Positions 51,561 through 60,564 of a stretch of 64,000 bases of DNA are shown here, piece by piece. The stretch is taken from positions 3,534,001 to 3,598,000 of the forward strand of contig NZ_CP133888.1 of assembly GCF_041228405.1 (NCBI RefSeq). The letters run 5' to 3'. The notes beneath the pieces were generated by a model. It was not told where the DNA came from. It saw nothing but the letters and a program-made list of their open reading frames with translations, and made no database searches. This DNA comes from Salinilacustrithrix flava (GTDB lineage Bacteria > Actinomycetota > Acidimicrobiia > Acidimicrobiales > Salinilacustritrichaceae). Every line of letters starts with the position of its first letter. The first letter of the stretch is position 1. The translations under genes and the position numbers were made by a program.

Positions 51561-53507
51561 ATGCAGCACCCCGGTACGGACTGGATCACCGACGCCCCCG
51601 ACGACGGCACCGGCGACGCCGAACGGGCCACCCGAGGCTTCGTGGCCGGCCACCCGACCGGGATCATCGAGCGCGACGGGCGACCGATCTGGGACACGGG
51701 TCGGTACGACTTCCTCCGGGACACCCCCGAGGCGCCGAGCTCGGTGCACCCGAGCCTGTGGCGCCAGGCCCGGCTGAACTGCGTCCACGGGCTCTTCGAG
51801 GTGCAGGCCCCCGACGCCGACGGGCGGGGCGGCGTGTGGCAGGCGCGGGGCTACGACCTGTCCAACATCACCTTCATCGCCGGCGACACCGGCTGGATCG
51901 TCATCGACCCCCTCACCGCCGCCGAGACCGCGGCCGCCGGGCTGGCCCTGGCCAACGAGCACCTCGGCGAGCGGCCGGTCGTCGCCGTCATCTACACCCA
52001 CTCCCACATCGACCACTTCGGCGGGGTCGAGGGCGTGACCACGGCGGAGGACGTCGCCGCCGGTCGCTGCCAGGTCCTGGCGCCGGCGGGGTTCCTCCAG
52101 GAGGCGGTGAGCGAGAACGTGATCGCGGGGCCGGCGATGGTCCGGCGCGCCATGTACATGTACGGGCCGCTGCTGCCGGTCGGGCCCGAGGGCCAGGTCG
52201 ACGCCGGCCTGGGCAAGGCCACGCCGCTCGGCACGGTCGGGCTCATCCCCCCGACCGAGGAGATCCACGAGACCGGCACCGAGCGCGTGCTCGACGGCGT
52301 GCGGATCGTGTTCCAGCTCACGCCGGGCACGGAGGCGCCGGCGGAGATGAACTTCCACTTCCCCGACCTGCGGCTGCTGTGCATGGCCGAGAACTGCACC
52401 CACACGATGCACAACCTGTACACGCTGCGCGGCGCCCAGGTGCGGGACTCGCTGGCGTGGAGCCGCTACATCAACGAGTCCATCGATCTGTTCGCCGACG
52501 TCACCGACACCTGCTTCGCCAGCCACCACTGGCCCCGCTTCGGCGCCGACGACGTCCGGACGTTCCTCGTCCAGCAGCGCGACCTCTACCGCTGGCTGCA
52601 CGACCAGACGATGCGCCTGGCCAACCACGGCCTGACCGCGGCCGAGATCGCGGAGCAGCTCGACCGGGAGTCCTTCGCCGACCTCGACGACCTCGCCGGC
52701 GAGCACCACGTGCGGGGCTACTACGGCACGGTCAACCACAACGTGAAGGCGGTGTACCAGCGCTACCTGGGCTGGTTCGACGGCAACCCGGCCAACCTGC
52801 ACCCCCTCCCCCCGGTGGAGACCGCCACCCGCACGGTCGAGTGGATGGGCGGCGCCGACGCCGTCCTCGCCAGGGCCCGGGACGTTCTGGACGGGGCCGG
52901 GGGACCCCCGGCGGGTGAACTTCTGGCAGCGGCTGCGGAACACGAGGACCTGCGCTGGCTGGCCCAGGTGCTGAACCAGGTCGTGTTCAGCGACCCGGAG
53001 CGGGCCGACGCCCGGGAGCTGCAGGCCGAGGTGCTGGAGCGGCTGGGCTTCGCGTCCGAGTCGGCACCGTGGCGCAACTTCTACCTGACCGGCGCCCAGG
53101 AGCTGCGCACCGGCACCTTCGACCTGGGTGACGCGTCGCTCGGCGGGTTCGCGCCCGGCATGACCACCTCGATGCTGTTCGACGCCCTCGGCGTGCGCCT
53201 CCGCCCGGACGCGCTCGCCGGCTTCGGCTGCACCATCGAGTGGACGCTCACCGACCGGGACGAGGTGCACGTCATGGGCATCTCCAACCGCACCCTGTTC
53301 CACTCCCCCGGCCGGACCGCACCGGACGCCGATGCCCGCGTCACCAGCGCCTCGACGGTCCTCGTCTCCCTGGTCGACGGTGCGCTCGACCTCGACGCCG
53401 CGACGGCCGACGGGACCCTCGCCGTCGACGGCGACGTCGGCGCGCTGGCCACCATCGCCGGCGCGGTCGACACCTTCGCCCGCATGTTCCCGATCGTGAC
53501 GCCGTGA
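51561..53507 (+). CDS. Metallo-beta-lactamase-fold alkylsulfatase (SdsA1/BDS1 type)
   Basis: A 648-residue class III alkylsulfatase. The N-terminal MBL domain has the zinc motif IYTHSHIDHFGG (about residues 141-152), then AENCTHTMHNLYTLRG, which is characteristic of SdsA1. A helical dimerisation domain (NLHPLPPVETATRTVEWMGG onward) and a C-terminal SCP2-like lipid-binding domain (about 530-648) follow. It hydrolyses primary alkyl sulfates with inversion, freeing sulfate and alcohol. No signal peptide is seen, unlike Pseudomonas SdsA1. CACCAT (51549-51554) ends six bases before the ATG. Coupled to the sulfatase gene by a GTGA overlap. Confidence 0.92.
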   Translation: MQHPGTDWITDAPDDGTGDAERATRGFVAGHPTGIIERDGRPIWDTGRYDFLRDTPEAPSSVHPSLWRQARLNCVHGLFEVQAPDADGRGGVWQARGYDLSNITFIAGDTGWIVIDPLTAAETAAAGLALANEHLGERPVVAVIYTHSHIDHFGGVEGVTTAEDVAAGRCQVLAPAGFLQEAVSENVIAGPAMVRRAMYMYGPLLPVGPEGQVDAGLGKATPLGTVGLIPPTEEIHETGTERVLDGVRIVFQLTPGTEAPAEMNFHFPDLRLLCMAENCTHTMHNLYTLRGAQVRDSLAWSRYINESIDLFADVTDTCFASHHWPRFGADDVRTFLVQQRDLYRWLHDQTMRLANHGLTAAEIAEQLDRESFADLDDLAGEHHVRGYYGTVNHNVKAVYQRYLGWFDGNPANLHPLPPVETATRTVEWMGGADAVLARARDVLDGAGGPPAGELLAAAAEHEDLRWLAQVLNQVVFSDPERADARELQAEVLERLGFASESAPWRNFYLTGAQELRTGTFDLGDASLGGFAPGMTTSMLFDALGVRLRPDALAGFGCTIEWTLTDRDEVHVMGISNRTLFHSPGRTAPDADARVTSASTVLVSLVDGALDLDAATADGTLAVDGDVGALATIAGAVDTFARMFPIVTP

Positions 53508-55108
53508 CCACCCCCCCGGCGAGCCGGCCCCGCAACCTCGTCGTGGTCCTGCTCGACTCCCTCAACCGCCACCACCTCGGCGCGTACGGCGGCACCGAGT
53601 TCGACACGCCGAACCTCGACCGCTTCGCCCGGGAGCGGGCCACGACGTTCACCCGCCACGTCACCGGGTCGCTGCCCTGCATGCCGGCCCGCCACGACAT
53701 CCTCGTCGGATCGCTGGACTTCCTGTGGCGGTGCTGGGGTTCGATCGAGCTGTGGGAGCGGCCGATCACCGCCCAGCTGCGCGACGCCGGCGTCGTCACC
53801 CAGCTCGTCACCGACCACCCGCACCTGTTCGAGACGGACGGCGAGAACTACCACACCGACTTCTCGGGCTGGGAGTACCTGCGGGGCCACGAGGGCGACC
53901 CGTGGCGGACGTGGGCCGACCCGTCCTGGATCGGCGAGCCGTCTCGGGGCGAGGTCCGGCCGGCCGCGCCCGGCGGCTGGTTCTGGGAGCGGGCCTTCGG
54001 CCTCACCGGCCTGGAGCGGGCCTATGACACCGCCCGCACGCACCTGCGCGCCGAGGAGGACCACCCCGGTCCCCAGACCATGTCCTTCGCCGCCCGCTGG
54101 CTGCGGGAGGCCACGCCCCACCACCCCGACGGGTGGTTCCTGTTCGTCGACGAGTTCGACCCGCACGAGCCCTTCGACACCCCCGAGCCCTGGGCCTCGC
54201 GCTACCAGGACGGTCCGTGGGACGGTGACGCCCTCATCTGGCCTCCCTACGCCGACGGCGCCATCAGCAGAGGCACGCTGTCGGAGGCCGAGGGCCGCCA
54301 CATCCGGGCCAACTACGGGGCCAAGGTGTCGATGATCGACCACTGGTTCGGCCGCGTCCTCGATGCCTTCGACGAGCGCGACCTGTGGGGCGACACCGCG
54401 CTCGTCGTGTGCACCGACCACGGCCACTACCTCGGCGAGCAGCGCCGGGGTCGCGACATCTGGGGCAAGCCCGCCGTCCCCCAGTTCGAGCCGCTCGGCC
54501 ACACCCCCCTGCTGGCCGCGTGGCCCGGTCGCCCCGGTGGCGGCACCGTCGACGCGCTCACCACGAACGTCGACATCCACGCCACCATCGCCGACGTCTT
54601 CGGCATCGCACCGGCCGGCACCTCGCACGGCCGGTCGATGGTGCCCCTGATCGAGGGCACGGCGACCTCGATCCGCGACTGGGCGCTGGGCGGCGTGTTC
54701 GGGTCGTGGGTCCAGGTCACCGACGGGCACCGCAAGTACGCCCGGGCGCCCGAGCACGACGGCTTCCCGCTGTCGATGTGGTCGAACCGCTGGAGCACCA
54801 TGCCCCTGCACGTCGCCGGGATGCAGGGCCTACCCGACCCCGACGACCGGGCGTGGCTCGACCACATGCCCGGCTCGTCCATCCCGGTGCTGCGCCAGCC
54901 GTTCCGACCGGGCGACCTCCTGCCCACCTGGGTGAGCGGCCACCGCAACGTGGGGGACCACCACCTCTACGACATCGACCTCGACCCCGAGGAGGCCGAG
55001 AACCGCACCGGCGAGACGGTCGAAGCCGAGCTGGTCGAGCTGCTCCGGACCGCGCTCGACGAGGTGGAGGCGCCGACCGAGCAGCACCAGCGCCTCGGCC
55101 TGGCCTGA
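53504..55108 (+). CDS. Type I formylglycine-dependent sulfatase
   Basis: A 534-residue arylsulfatase-fold protein. The metal site starts with VVVLLDSLNRHHLGAYGG. The active-site motif GSLPCMPARHDIL (about residues 45-57) has the CxPxR needed for conversion of the cysteine to formylglycine. DEFDPHEPF and VCTDHGHYLGE supply further metal and sulfate ligands. The substrate may be a sulfated sugar or lipid. No signal peptide is visible, suggesting cytoplasmic action. The activating enzyme (FGE) is not in the window. It overlaps the alkylsulfatase gene by four bases. Confidence 0.9.
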   Translation: MTTPPASRPRNLVVVLLDSLNRHHLGAYGGTEFDTPNLDRFARERATTFTRHVTGSLPCMPARHDILVGSLDFLWRCWGSIELWERPITAQLRDAGVVTQLVTDHPHLFETDGENYHTDFSGWEYLRGHEGDPWRTWADPSWIGEPSRGEVRPAAPGGWFWERAFGLTGLERAYDTARTHLRAEEDHPGPQTMSFAARWLREATPHHPDGWFLFVDEFDPHEPFDTPEPWASRYQDGPWDGDALIWPPYADGAISRGTLSEAEGRHIRANYGAKVSMIDHWFGRVLDAFDERDLWGDTALVVCTDHGHYLGEQRRGRDIWGKPAVPQFEPLGHTPLLAAWPGRPGGGTVDALTTNVDIHATIADVFGIAPAGTSHGRSMVPLIEGTATSIRDWALGGVFGSWVQVTDGHRKYARAPEHDGFPLSMWSNRWSTMPLHVAGMQGLPDPDDRAWLDHMPGSSIPVLRQPFRPGDLLPTWVSGHRNVGDHHLYDIDLDPEEAENRTGETVEAELVELLRTALDEVEAPTEQHQRLGLA

Positions 55109-55162
55109 GGCCGGCGTCACACCACCCCATAGGCTGGTCGCCGAGCGACGAGGGGACCATCG

Positions 55163-56812
55163 ATGAGCGACCACAACACTGCCGGCGACGAGTACCGGGA
55201 TGCCTGGCAGGCGGCCTACGAAGCGGCCCAGCTGCGCGACACCGCGTTCTCGACGATGTCGGGGGTCGAGGTCGACCCGGTGTACGGGGAGGGCCCGTAC
55301 CCGGGCCAGTACCCCTACACGCGGGGCATCCACGCCTCGATGTACCGGTCGCGGCTGTGGACGATGCGGATGTTCGCCGGGTTCGGCACGGCCGAGGACA
55401 CCAACGTGCGGTTCAAGGAGATCCTGCGCAACGGTGGCACGGGCCTGTCCACGGCCTTCGACATGCCCACGCTGATGGGTCGTGACTCCGACAGCGAGTG
55501 GTCGCTCGGCGAGGTCGGCCGGGCCGGCGTGGCCGTGGACACCCTCGCGGACGTGGAGGACCTGTTCGCCGACATCGACCTGTCCGGCGTGTCGACGTCG
55601 ATGACGATCAACGGTCCGGCCCCGATCGTGATGGCCATGTACATCGCGGTGGCCGAGAAGACCGGTGTCGAGCGCGCCGCGCTGTCGGGCACGATCCAGA
55701 ACGACATCTTGAAGGAGTACCAGGCCCAGAAGGAGTACATCTTCCCGCCCCGGCCCTCGGTGCGCCTGATCACCGATCTGATGCGGTTCACCTCGGCCGA
55801 GATGCCCCGGTGGCACCCGGTGTCGGTGTCGGGCTACCACATCCGCGAGGCCGGCTCGACCGCCGCGCAGGAGCTGGCCTTCACCCTGGCCAACGGCTTC
55901 GCCTACGTCGAGGCCGCCGTGGCCGCCGGCATCGACGTCGACGCGTTCGCCCCCCGGCTGTCGTTCTTCTTCAACGCCCACTCCGACTTCTTCGAGGAGA
56001 TCGGCAAGTTCCGGGCCGCCCGGCGCATCTGGGCCCGCTGGATGAAGGATCGCTACGGCGCGAAGGACCCCAAGTCCCACATGCTGCGGTTCCACACCCA
56101 GACCGCGGGCGTATCGCTCACCGCCCAGCAGCCCCGCAACAACATCGCCCGCGTCGCCACCCAGGCCCTGTCCGCCGCGCTCGGGGGCACCCAGTCGCTG
56201 CACACCGACTCCTACGACGAGGCCCTCGCCCTGCCCACCGAGGAAGCCGCCCGCATCGCCCTGCGCACCCAGCAGATCGTGGCGCACGAGACCGGCGTGG
56301 CCAACGTGGCCGATCCCCTCGGCGGCGCCCCCTACGTGGAGTGGATGACCGACGAGATGGAGCGCCGGGCCGAGGAGGTCTTCGCCCACCTCGACCGCCT
56401 CGGCGACGGCTCCATCCTCGAGGGCGTCTACGCCGGCATCGAGGACGGCTACTTCGTGTCCGAGATCGCCGAGGCCTCCTACCGCTTCCAGCGCGAGGTC
56501 AACAGCGGCCAGCGCATCATCGTGGGCGTCAACGCCTTCACCGAGGGCAACGAGGACTCCGAGCAGAACCTCCTGCGCATCGACCCCGGCGTCGAGGACC
56601 TCCAACGCAAGCGTCTCGCCGCCGTGAAGTCCGACCGCGACGACACCGCCGTCGAGGCCGCCCTCGCCCGGGTGCGCGCCGACGCAGCCGATGCCGGCAC
56701 CAACCTCATCCCCGCCCTGCTCGACGCCGTGTCCGCCTACGCCACCCTCGAGGAGGTCGTCGCCGCCCTCGAATCCGAGTTCGGCCGCTACACCGAGAAG
56801 GCCGTGATCTGA
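55163..56812 (+). CDS. B12-dependent acyl-CoA mutase, large (catalytic) subunit
   Basis: A 549-residue TIM-barrel subunit of the methylmalonyl-CoA mutase family. YPYTRGIHASMYRSR is the usual N-terminal arm, IQNDILKEYQAQKEYIFPP and SVSGYHIREAGSTAAQELAF are barrel motifs. Where methylmalonyl-CoA mutase has Tyr in QYAGFS, this protein has Phe71 in MRMFAGFG, as isobutyryl-CoA mutase-type enzymes do, so the substrate is probably not methylmalonyl-CoA. A TAGGCT hexamer (55131-55136) and GAGGGGA precede the ATG. It shares one base with the start of the B12-binding subunit gene. Confidence 0.9.
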   Translation: MSDHNTAGDEYRDAWQAAYEAAQLRDTAFSTMSGVEVDPVYGEGPYPGQYPYTRGIHASMYRSRLWTMRMFAGFGTAEDTNVRFKEILRNGGTGLSTAFDMPTLMGRDSDSEWSLGEVGRAGVAVDTLADVEDLFADIDLSGVSTSMTINGPAPIVMAMYIAVAEKTGVERAALSGTIQNDILKEYQAQKEYIFPPRPSVRLITDLMRFTSAEMPRWHPVSVSGYHIREAGSTAAQELAFTLANGFAYVEAAVAAGIDVDAFAPRLSFFFNAHSDFFEEIGKFRAARRIWARWMKDRYGAKDPKSHMLRFHTQTAGVSLTAQQPRNNIARVATQALSAALGGTQSLHTDSYDEALALPTEEAARIALRTQQIVAHETGVANVADPLGGAPYVEWMTDEMERRAEEVFAHLDRLGDGSILEGVYAGIEDGYFVSEIAEASYRFQREVNSGQRIIVGVNAFTEGNEDSEQNLLRIDPGVEDLQRKRLAAVKSDRDDTAVEAALARVRADAADAGTNLIPALLDAVSAYATLEEVVAALESEFGRYTEKAVI

Positions 56813-57219
56813 TGGCCGACCCCCAGATCCGCATCGTGCTGGCCAAGCTCGGCCTCGACGGCCACGACCGGGGCCTGCGCGTCGTCACCCGCATGCTGCG
56901 CGACGCCGGCTTCGAGGTCGTCTACCTCGGCCTGCGCCAGACCACCGAGATGGTCGTCTCCGCCGCCATCCAGGAGGACGCCGACGCCGTCGGCCTCTCC
57001 CTCCACAACGCCAGCCACATGACCCTCGCCCCCCGCATGGTCCAGGCCCTGCGCGACAACGGCCTCGACATCCCCGTCATCGTCGGCGGCATCATCCCCG
57101 ACGACGACATCGGCCCCCTCCACGACGCAGGCGTCGCCGCCATCCTCGGCCCCGGCGCCTCCGCCGCCGACGTCGCCCAGGCCGTGCGCGACGCCGTGGC
57201 CGGCAACGCCGCGGTCTGA
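56812..57219 (+). CDS. B12-binding small subunit of the acyl-CoA mutase
   Basis: A 135-residue cobalamin-binding domain. GLDGHDRGLRVV contains the DxHxxG motif whose histidine becomes the lower cobalt ligand (about residues 15-26). GLSLHNASHM and VGGIIPDDDI complete the nucleotide-tail pocket. The TGATG junction with the large subunit gene couples the two. Together they form a split mutase like IcmA/IcmB or HcmA/HcmB. Neither a MeaB-type chaperone nor an epimerase gene follows. Confidence 0.95.
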   Translation: MADPQIRIVLAKLGLDGHDRGLRVVTRMLRDAGFEVVYLGLRQTTEMVVSAAIQEDADAVGLSLHNASHMTLAPRMVQALRDNGLDIPVIVGGIIPDDDIGPLHDAGVAAILGPGASAADVAQAVRDAVAGNAAV

Positions 57220-57244
57220 CCTCACCGAGCGTCGGTCGTCGGCA

Positions 57245-58807
57245 TCAGTAGTCGAACCAGGCCCGCTGGTGCGCGTCCACGATGCGGGGCTCGAGCACCG
57301 TGGTCGGCTCCTGGTCCCGCTCGACCAGCAGGTCCGGGGGCAGCACCATCGACCCGGCCGCCACCGAGCGGTCCCAGTAGCGGGCACCGGGGGGCTCCGT
57401 CGCCGCGACGAGCGGGGCGGGACCGTCGGGCACGGCGAGGTGGAACCCCCACGTGCCGAACGACGGCACGTCGGCCAGGTACGGCGTCGACGCCCAGCCG
57501 GCCTCCTCGAGCGTGGCCGCGCACGTCCAGTACGCCGCTTGGGCGAACCAGGGTGAGCCGCACTGCACGCTGACCGTCCCGTCGGCAGCGAGCACCGACC
57601 GGGCGGCGACGAAGAGCTCCACGCTGTAGAGGCGGCCGAGCGCCGCCGTGTCCGGGTCGGGGAAGTCGGCCACGAGCACGTCGAAGGTGCGGTCCGTGCG
57701 TCGGATCCACTCGAACGCATCCGCGGTGATGACCTCGGTGCGGGGGTCGTCGCAGCCGGCCGACAGCTCGTCGAACCCCTCGATGTCGCCGACCGCGTCC
57801 GTGACCCGCGGATCCAGCTCGACCAGCGTCACCGACGCCACCTGCTCGTGGCGCAGGGCCTCGGTGACCGCCGCGCAGTCGCCGCCGCCGAGCACCAGCA
57901 CGTCCAGGTCACGGCCCGGCGCGGCAGCGATCGCCGGGTGGACGAGGGCCTCGTGGTACCGGTACGAGTCGACGCTGGACAGCTGCAGGTCGCCGTCGAG
58001 GAAGAGCCGGGTGTCGCGCCGGCCGTCGCGGTGCCGGCGCTCGGTGACCACGATGTCCGAGCGGCCCCGGTCGTCCACCGCCAGGATCGGGTCGCGGTAG
58101 AGGCGCTGGCGCCCGTCGTCCACGACGGTCGGTGCCAGGACCACCATGCCGGCCAGCACCAGTGCGCCGGGCACGACCAGGGCGCCCTGGCGCAGCGGCA
58201 CCCCCATCACGATCGGGACGGCTGCCGCCAGCAGGAGGTTCACCGCGGCGATCGCCATGGTCGCGCCCACGAGGCCGAGCACCGGGCGGACGGCGAACGC
58301 GAAGGCGATGGCGCCGAGGAACGCGCCGAGGTAGTCGGCCGCGGTGAGCTTGGCCACGACCGACGCGGCCCGCTGGCGGGCGAGCTGGTCGTTCAGCGCA
58401 GCGAGCAGCGGCATCTCCGCGCCGATGCAGGCCCCGATGGCGAAGGCCACCACCAGGAGCGGACCCCAGAACGTGTCGAGCGACGCCCACAGCCAGTACA
58501 GCCCCGGGGCGGCGGCGGCCCCCAGGATGGCCAGGACGACCTCGACACCGACGAAGGCGCGCACCGGCCGGCCTGCGAGGCGGCCGCCGAACGCGGCACC
58601 GGCGCCCATGCCGGCCATCGCCGCGCCGAGCACGACGGCGTTGGCCCGCTCGGTGGCACCGACGGTGACCGTGCCGAGGAGCAGGAGCGACAGCTCGTAG
58701 GCCACGCCGGCGGCGGCCAGCAGGCCGGCCACCACGAGCAGGGCGAACCGCCGGGCGCGCAGGTCCACCGGCTCGGGGAGCCGGGCGGCGCTCACGGGAG
58801 CCCCCAT
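57245..58807 (-). CDS. Polyamine aminopropyltransferase-like protein with N-terminal membrane domain
   Basis: A 520-residue protein. Residues 20-220 form about seven transmembrane helices. Residues 260-520 form a spermidine-synthase-like domain: LQLSSVDSYRYHEALVHPA, LVLGGGDCAAVTEALRHEQ (SAM-binding), LVELDPRVTD, and the catalytic region VADFPDPDTAALGRLYS, where aspartate binds the amine. Such fusions could make an unusual aminopropyl product at the membrane. No SpeD to supply decarboxylated SAM is seen nearby. Last gene of the four-gene DUF2617-DUF4247-DUF350 unit; ATG 58807 lies seven bases after the DUF350 stop. Confidence 0.88.
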   Translation of the reverse strand: MGAPVSAARLPEPVDLRARRFALLVVAGLLAAAGVAYELSLLLLGTVTVGATERANAVVLGAAMAGMGAGAAFGGRLAGRPVRAFVGVEVVLAILGAAAAPGLYWLWASLDTFWGPLLVVAFAIGACIGAEMPLLAALNDQLARQRAASVVAKLTAADYLGAFLGAIAFAFAVRPVLGLVGATMAIAAVNLLLAAAVPIVMGVPLRQGALVVPGALVLAGMVVLAPTVVDDGRQRLYRDPILAVDDRGRSDIVVTERRHRDGRRDTRLFLDGDLQLSSVDSYRYHEALVHPAIAAAPGRDLDVLVLGGGDCAAVTEALRHEQVASVTLVELDPRVTDAVGDIEGFDELSAGCDDPRTEVITADAFEWIRRTDRTFDVLVADFPDPDTAALGRLYSVELFVAARSVLAADGTVSVQCGSPWFAQAAYWTCAATLEEAGWASTPYLADVPSFGTWGFHLAVPDGPAPLVAATEPPGARYWDRSVAAGSMVLPPDLLVERDQEPTTVLEPRIVDAHQRAWFDY

Positions 58808-58814
58808 CGTCCGG

Positions 58815-59258
58815 TCAGGACAGCGCCACCGCCGCGGTGAGGGCGACCGCCAGCTCGGCGGCACCGGCCACGAGCACCCGGGGCGAGAAGCTGGGCTCGT
58901 TCACGACGTTGCGGATCCCGCCGGGGATCAGCCGATCGAGGCCCAGGAACGCGAGCACCGACACACCCAGGCTCCAGAGGGCCTGCGAGGCGGCGTACAC
59001 GATGCCGTCGCCGAGCTCGTCGGGCGCCGTCCAGACCGACACGAAGACGATCGCGGCGACGGCGAGCATCTTGGCCGACACCAGGACGGCGGCGTTGATG
59101 TTGTCCCGGATCTGGGTCCGCAGGTGCCCCGGGGTCAGCACGTCGATGATCACGAACCCGACGGCGAACAGCAGCAAGGACGCGAGCGTCCACGCGGCCG
59201 CAGCCCCGACGTCGTCGAGCACCCCGTCGGTGGTGGCAGCGAGCAGCATCGTCGTCAT
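58815..59258 (-). CDS. DUF350-family membrane protein
   Basis: A 147-residue protein with four predicted helices, containing VGFVIIDVLTPGHLRTQI and NAAVLVSAKMLAVA, which I recognise as DUF350 (YjfL-like). The fold repeats a two-helix unit twice. Function is unknown; the family is recurrently found beside polyamine-type synthases and DUF4178 proteins. GGAGAGATGAG precedes the ATG. It lies between the DUF4247 and aminopropyltransferase-like genes on the same strand. Confidence 0.88.
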   Translation of the reverse strand: MTTMLLAATTDGVLDDVGAAAAWTLASLLLFAVGFVIIDVLTPGHLRTQIRDNINAAVLVSAKMLAVAAIVFVSVWTAPDELGDGIVYAASQALWSLGVSVLAFLGLDRLIPGGIRNVVNEPSFSPRVLVAGAAELAVALTAAVALS

Positions 59259-59306
59259 CTCATCTCTCCTTCGCGGAAGGGGCGGGGGTGGCGGATCGCC
59301 GGGCGG

Positions 59307-59981
59307 TCACTTGCCGAAGCCTCCGCCGCCGCCACGGAAGCCGCCGATCCCGCCCCGGGAGCGGGCGCGGGTGTCGAAGTCGTCCAGGGTCCCGGACCAG
59401 CCCGGGAGCAGCAGGATCGACGGGAAGCGGCGGGTGGCGGCGCGGTTGTCGTCGAACACGACGACCTCGGAGCCGTCGGCCACGGGCTGGATGGCCACGG
59501 TGGCCTCCTCATAGAGCAGGAAGACCGATTCGCCGGACGAGTCCCGCTGGCTCGGCGCCCGCACGGACTGGATCTGGTCGGCGACCGCGACGGGCACGGC
59601 ACCGGGCGCCGGGAACGTGGTGGTCTCCCCCGCGCCGGTGTCGGGTGGCCGCTGGTCGCGTGGTCCGGTGACCGGCAGGGCGTCGATCGAGGCGATGAGG
59701 TCGTCGGCCGACAGGTCGCTGGCGCCGATCGACCCGATGAAGGAGGACAGCAGCATGATGAAGACGACGATGGCGATGATCACGCCGATGCCGGTCGAGC
59801 CGCAGCCGCTGCACCCGGCGCCGGTGGCCATCGGGGGACGGGCCCGCGGCGTGTACTCCCAGCTCTTCCACGCATCCCACGCCCCGGGAGCGTCGGTCGG
59901 ACCGTCCGAGCCGGCGGACCACCCCCGCCAGGCATCCCACGGGTCCGGCTGGTCGGGGCGGCCGCCGGGAACGTCGCTCAC
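59307..59981 (-). CDS. DUF4247-like protein with single membrane segment
   Basis: A 224-residue protein. A Trp/Pro-rich N-terminal part (about 1-50, with WDAWRGW and WDAWKSWEY) is followed by GCSGCGSTG and one hydrophobic helix (about 65-83, IGVIIAIVVFIMLLSSFIG). The outside domain ends in the Gly-rich tail GGIGGFRGGGGGFGK that marks DUF4247-type proteins. Function unknown. The GTG start overlaps the DUF2617 stop by four bases. Likely membrane partner of the cluster. Confidence 0.75.
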   Translation of the reverse strand: MSDVPGGRPDQPDPWDAWRGWSAGSDGPTDAPGAWDAWKSWEYTPRARPPMATGAGCSGCGSTGIGVIIAIVVFIMLLSSFIGSIGASDLSADDLIASIDALPVTGPRDQRPPDTGAGETTTFPAPGAVPVAVADQIQSVRAPSQRDSSGESVFLLYEEATVAIQPVADGSEVVVFDDNRAATRRFPSILLLPGWSGTLDDFDTRARSRGGIGGFRGGGGGFGK

Positions 59982-60538
59982 GGGCGCACGACCTGCGTGC
60001 GGGTCCGCACCGCGTGGGGCCCCGCGCCCGGGTACAGGTGCCAGGTCTCCCAGCCGTCGGCCTCGACCCGGACCGACGTGAGCGCGTCGCGGTGCCCGGG
60101 GAAGGAGACCACGAGCACACCCTCGCCATCGGCGCCCGATCGGAGGTCGACCGCGATGGCAGCCAGCGCCGCCGCGTCGAGGTCGGGGTGCTCGGCGCGG
60201 AACTCCAGGCGGTGGCCCCGGACCTCGTGGTCGGCTCGTGCGGGGAGGGGATCGTCCGGGGTCGGTGAGACGCACGCGACCTGCTCGGTGGCGAGGACGC
60301 CGTCGTCGTCGAGGAGGTGCACCCGGTGGGATGCCGCCAGCACCTCGACCACCACGGCGAGGCCGAGGGCGTCGAGCGTGCCGAAGAGGGTGCCGACGAC
60401 GTCGAGGCCGGGCGTGCCGTGGAACCGGAGGGCCAGTCCGTCCGCCGACACGTCGGTGGTGCCGGGTCGATCGTCGAGCTGGAGGTGCAAGAACGCTCCG
60501 GTCGGGGCTGGCTGGCGGGACGGACGGTGCGCCGGCAC
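59978..60538 (-). CDS. DUF2617-family protein
   Basis: A 186-residue soluble protein, with DVVGTLFGTLDALGLAVVVEVLAASHRVHL, cut here by position as residues 47-76, and HRLEFRAEHPDLD. I recognise it as DUF2617 from these segments and the gene neighbourhood. No catalytic motif is evident. It heads the operon that ends with the aminopropyltransferase-like gene; its GTG lies 27 bases from the GTG of the divergent DUF4178 gene. Confidence 0.75.
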   Translation of the reverse strand: MPAHRPSRQPAPTGAFLHLQLDDRPGTTDVSADGLALRFHGTPGLDVVGTLFGTLDALGLAVVVEVLAASHRVHLLDDDGVLATEQVACVSPTPDDPLPARADHEVRGHRLEFRAEHPDLDAAALAAIAVDLRSGADGEGVLVVSFPGHRDALTSVRVEADGWETWHLYPGAGPHAVRTRTQVVRP

Positions 60539-60545
60539 CGTGGGG

Positions 60546-60558
60546 GATACGTACCATA
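60546..60558. promoter_or_regulatory. Overlapping divergent -10 elements
   Basis: TACCAT (60552-60557, plus) ends seven bases before GTG 60565. Read on the minus strand, the same bases give TATGGT (60558-60553), 14 bases before GTG 60538. RNA polymerases facing both ways would compete for one site, so DUF4178 and the DUF2617 operon may be reciprocally expressed. Confidence 0.55.
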
Positions 60559-60564
60559 GGCGCC

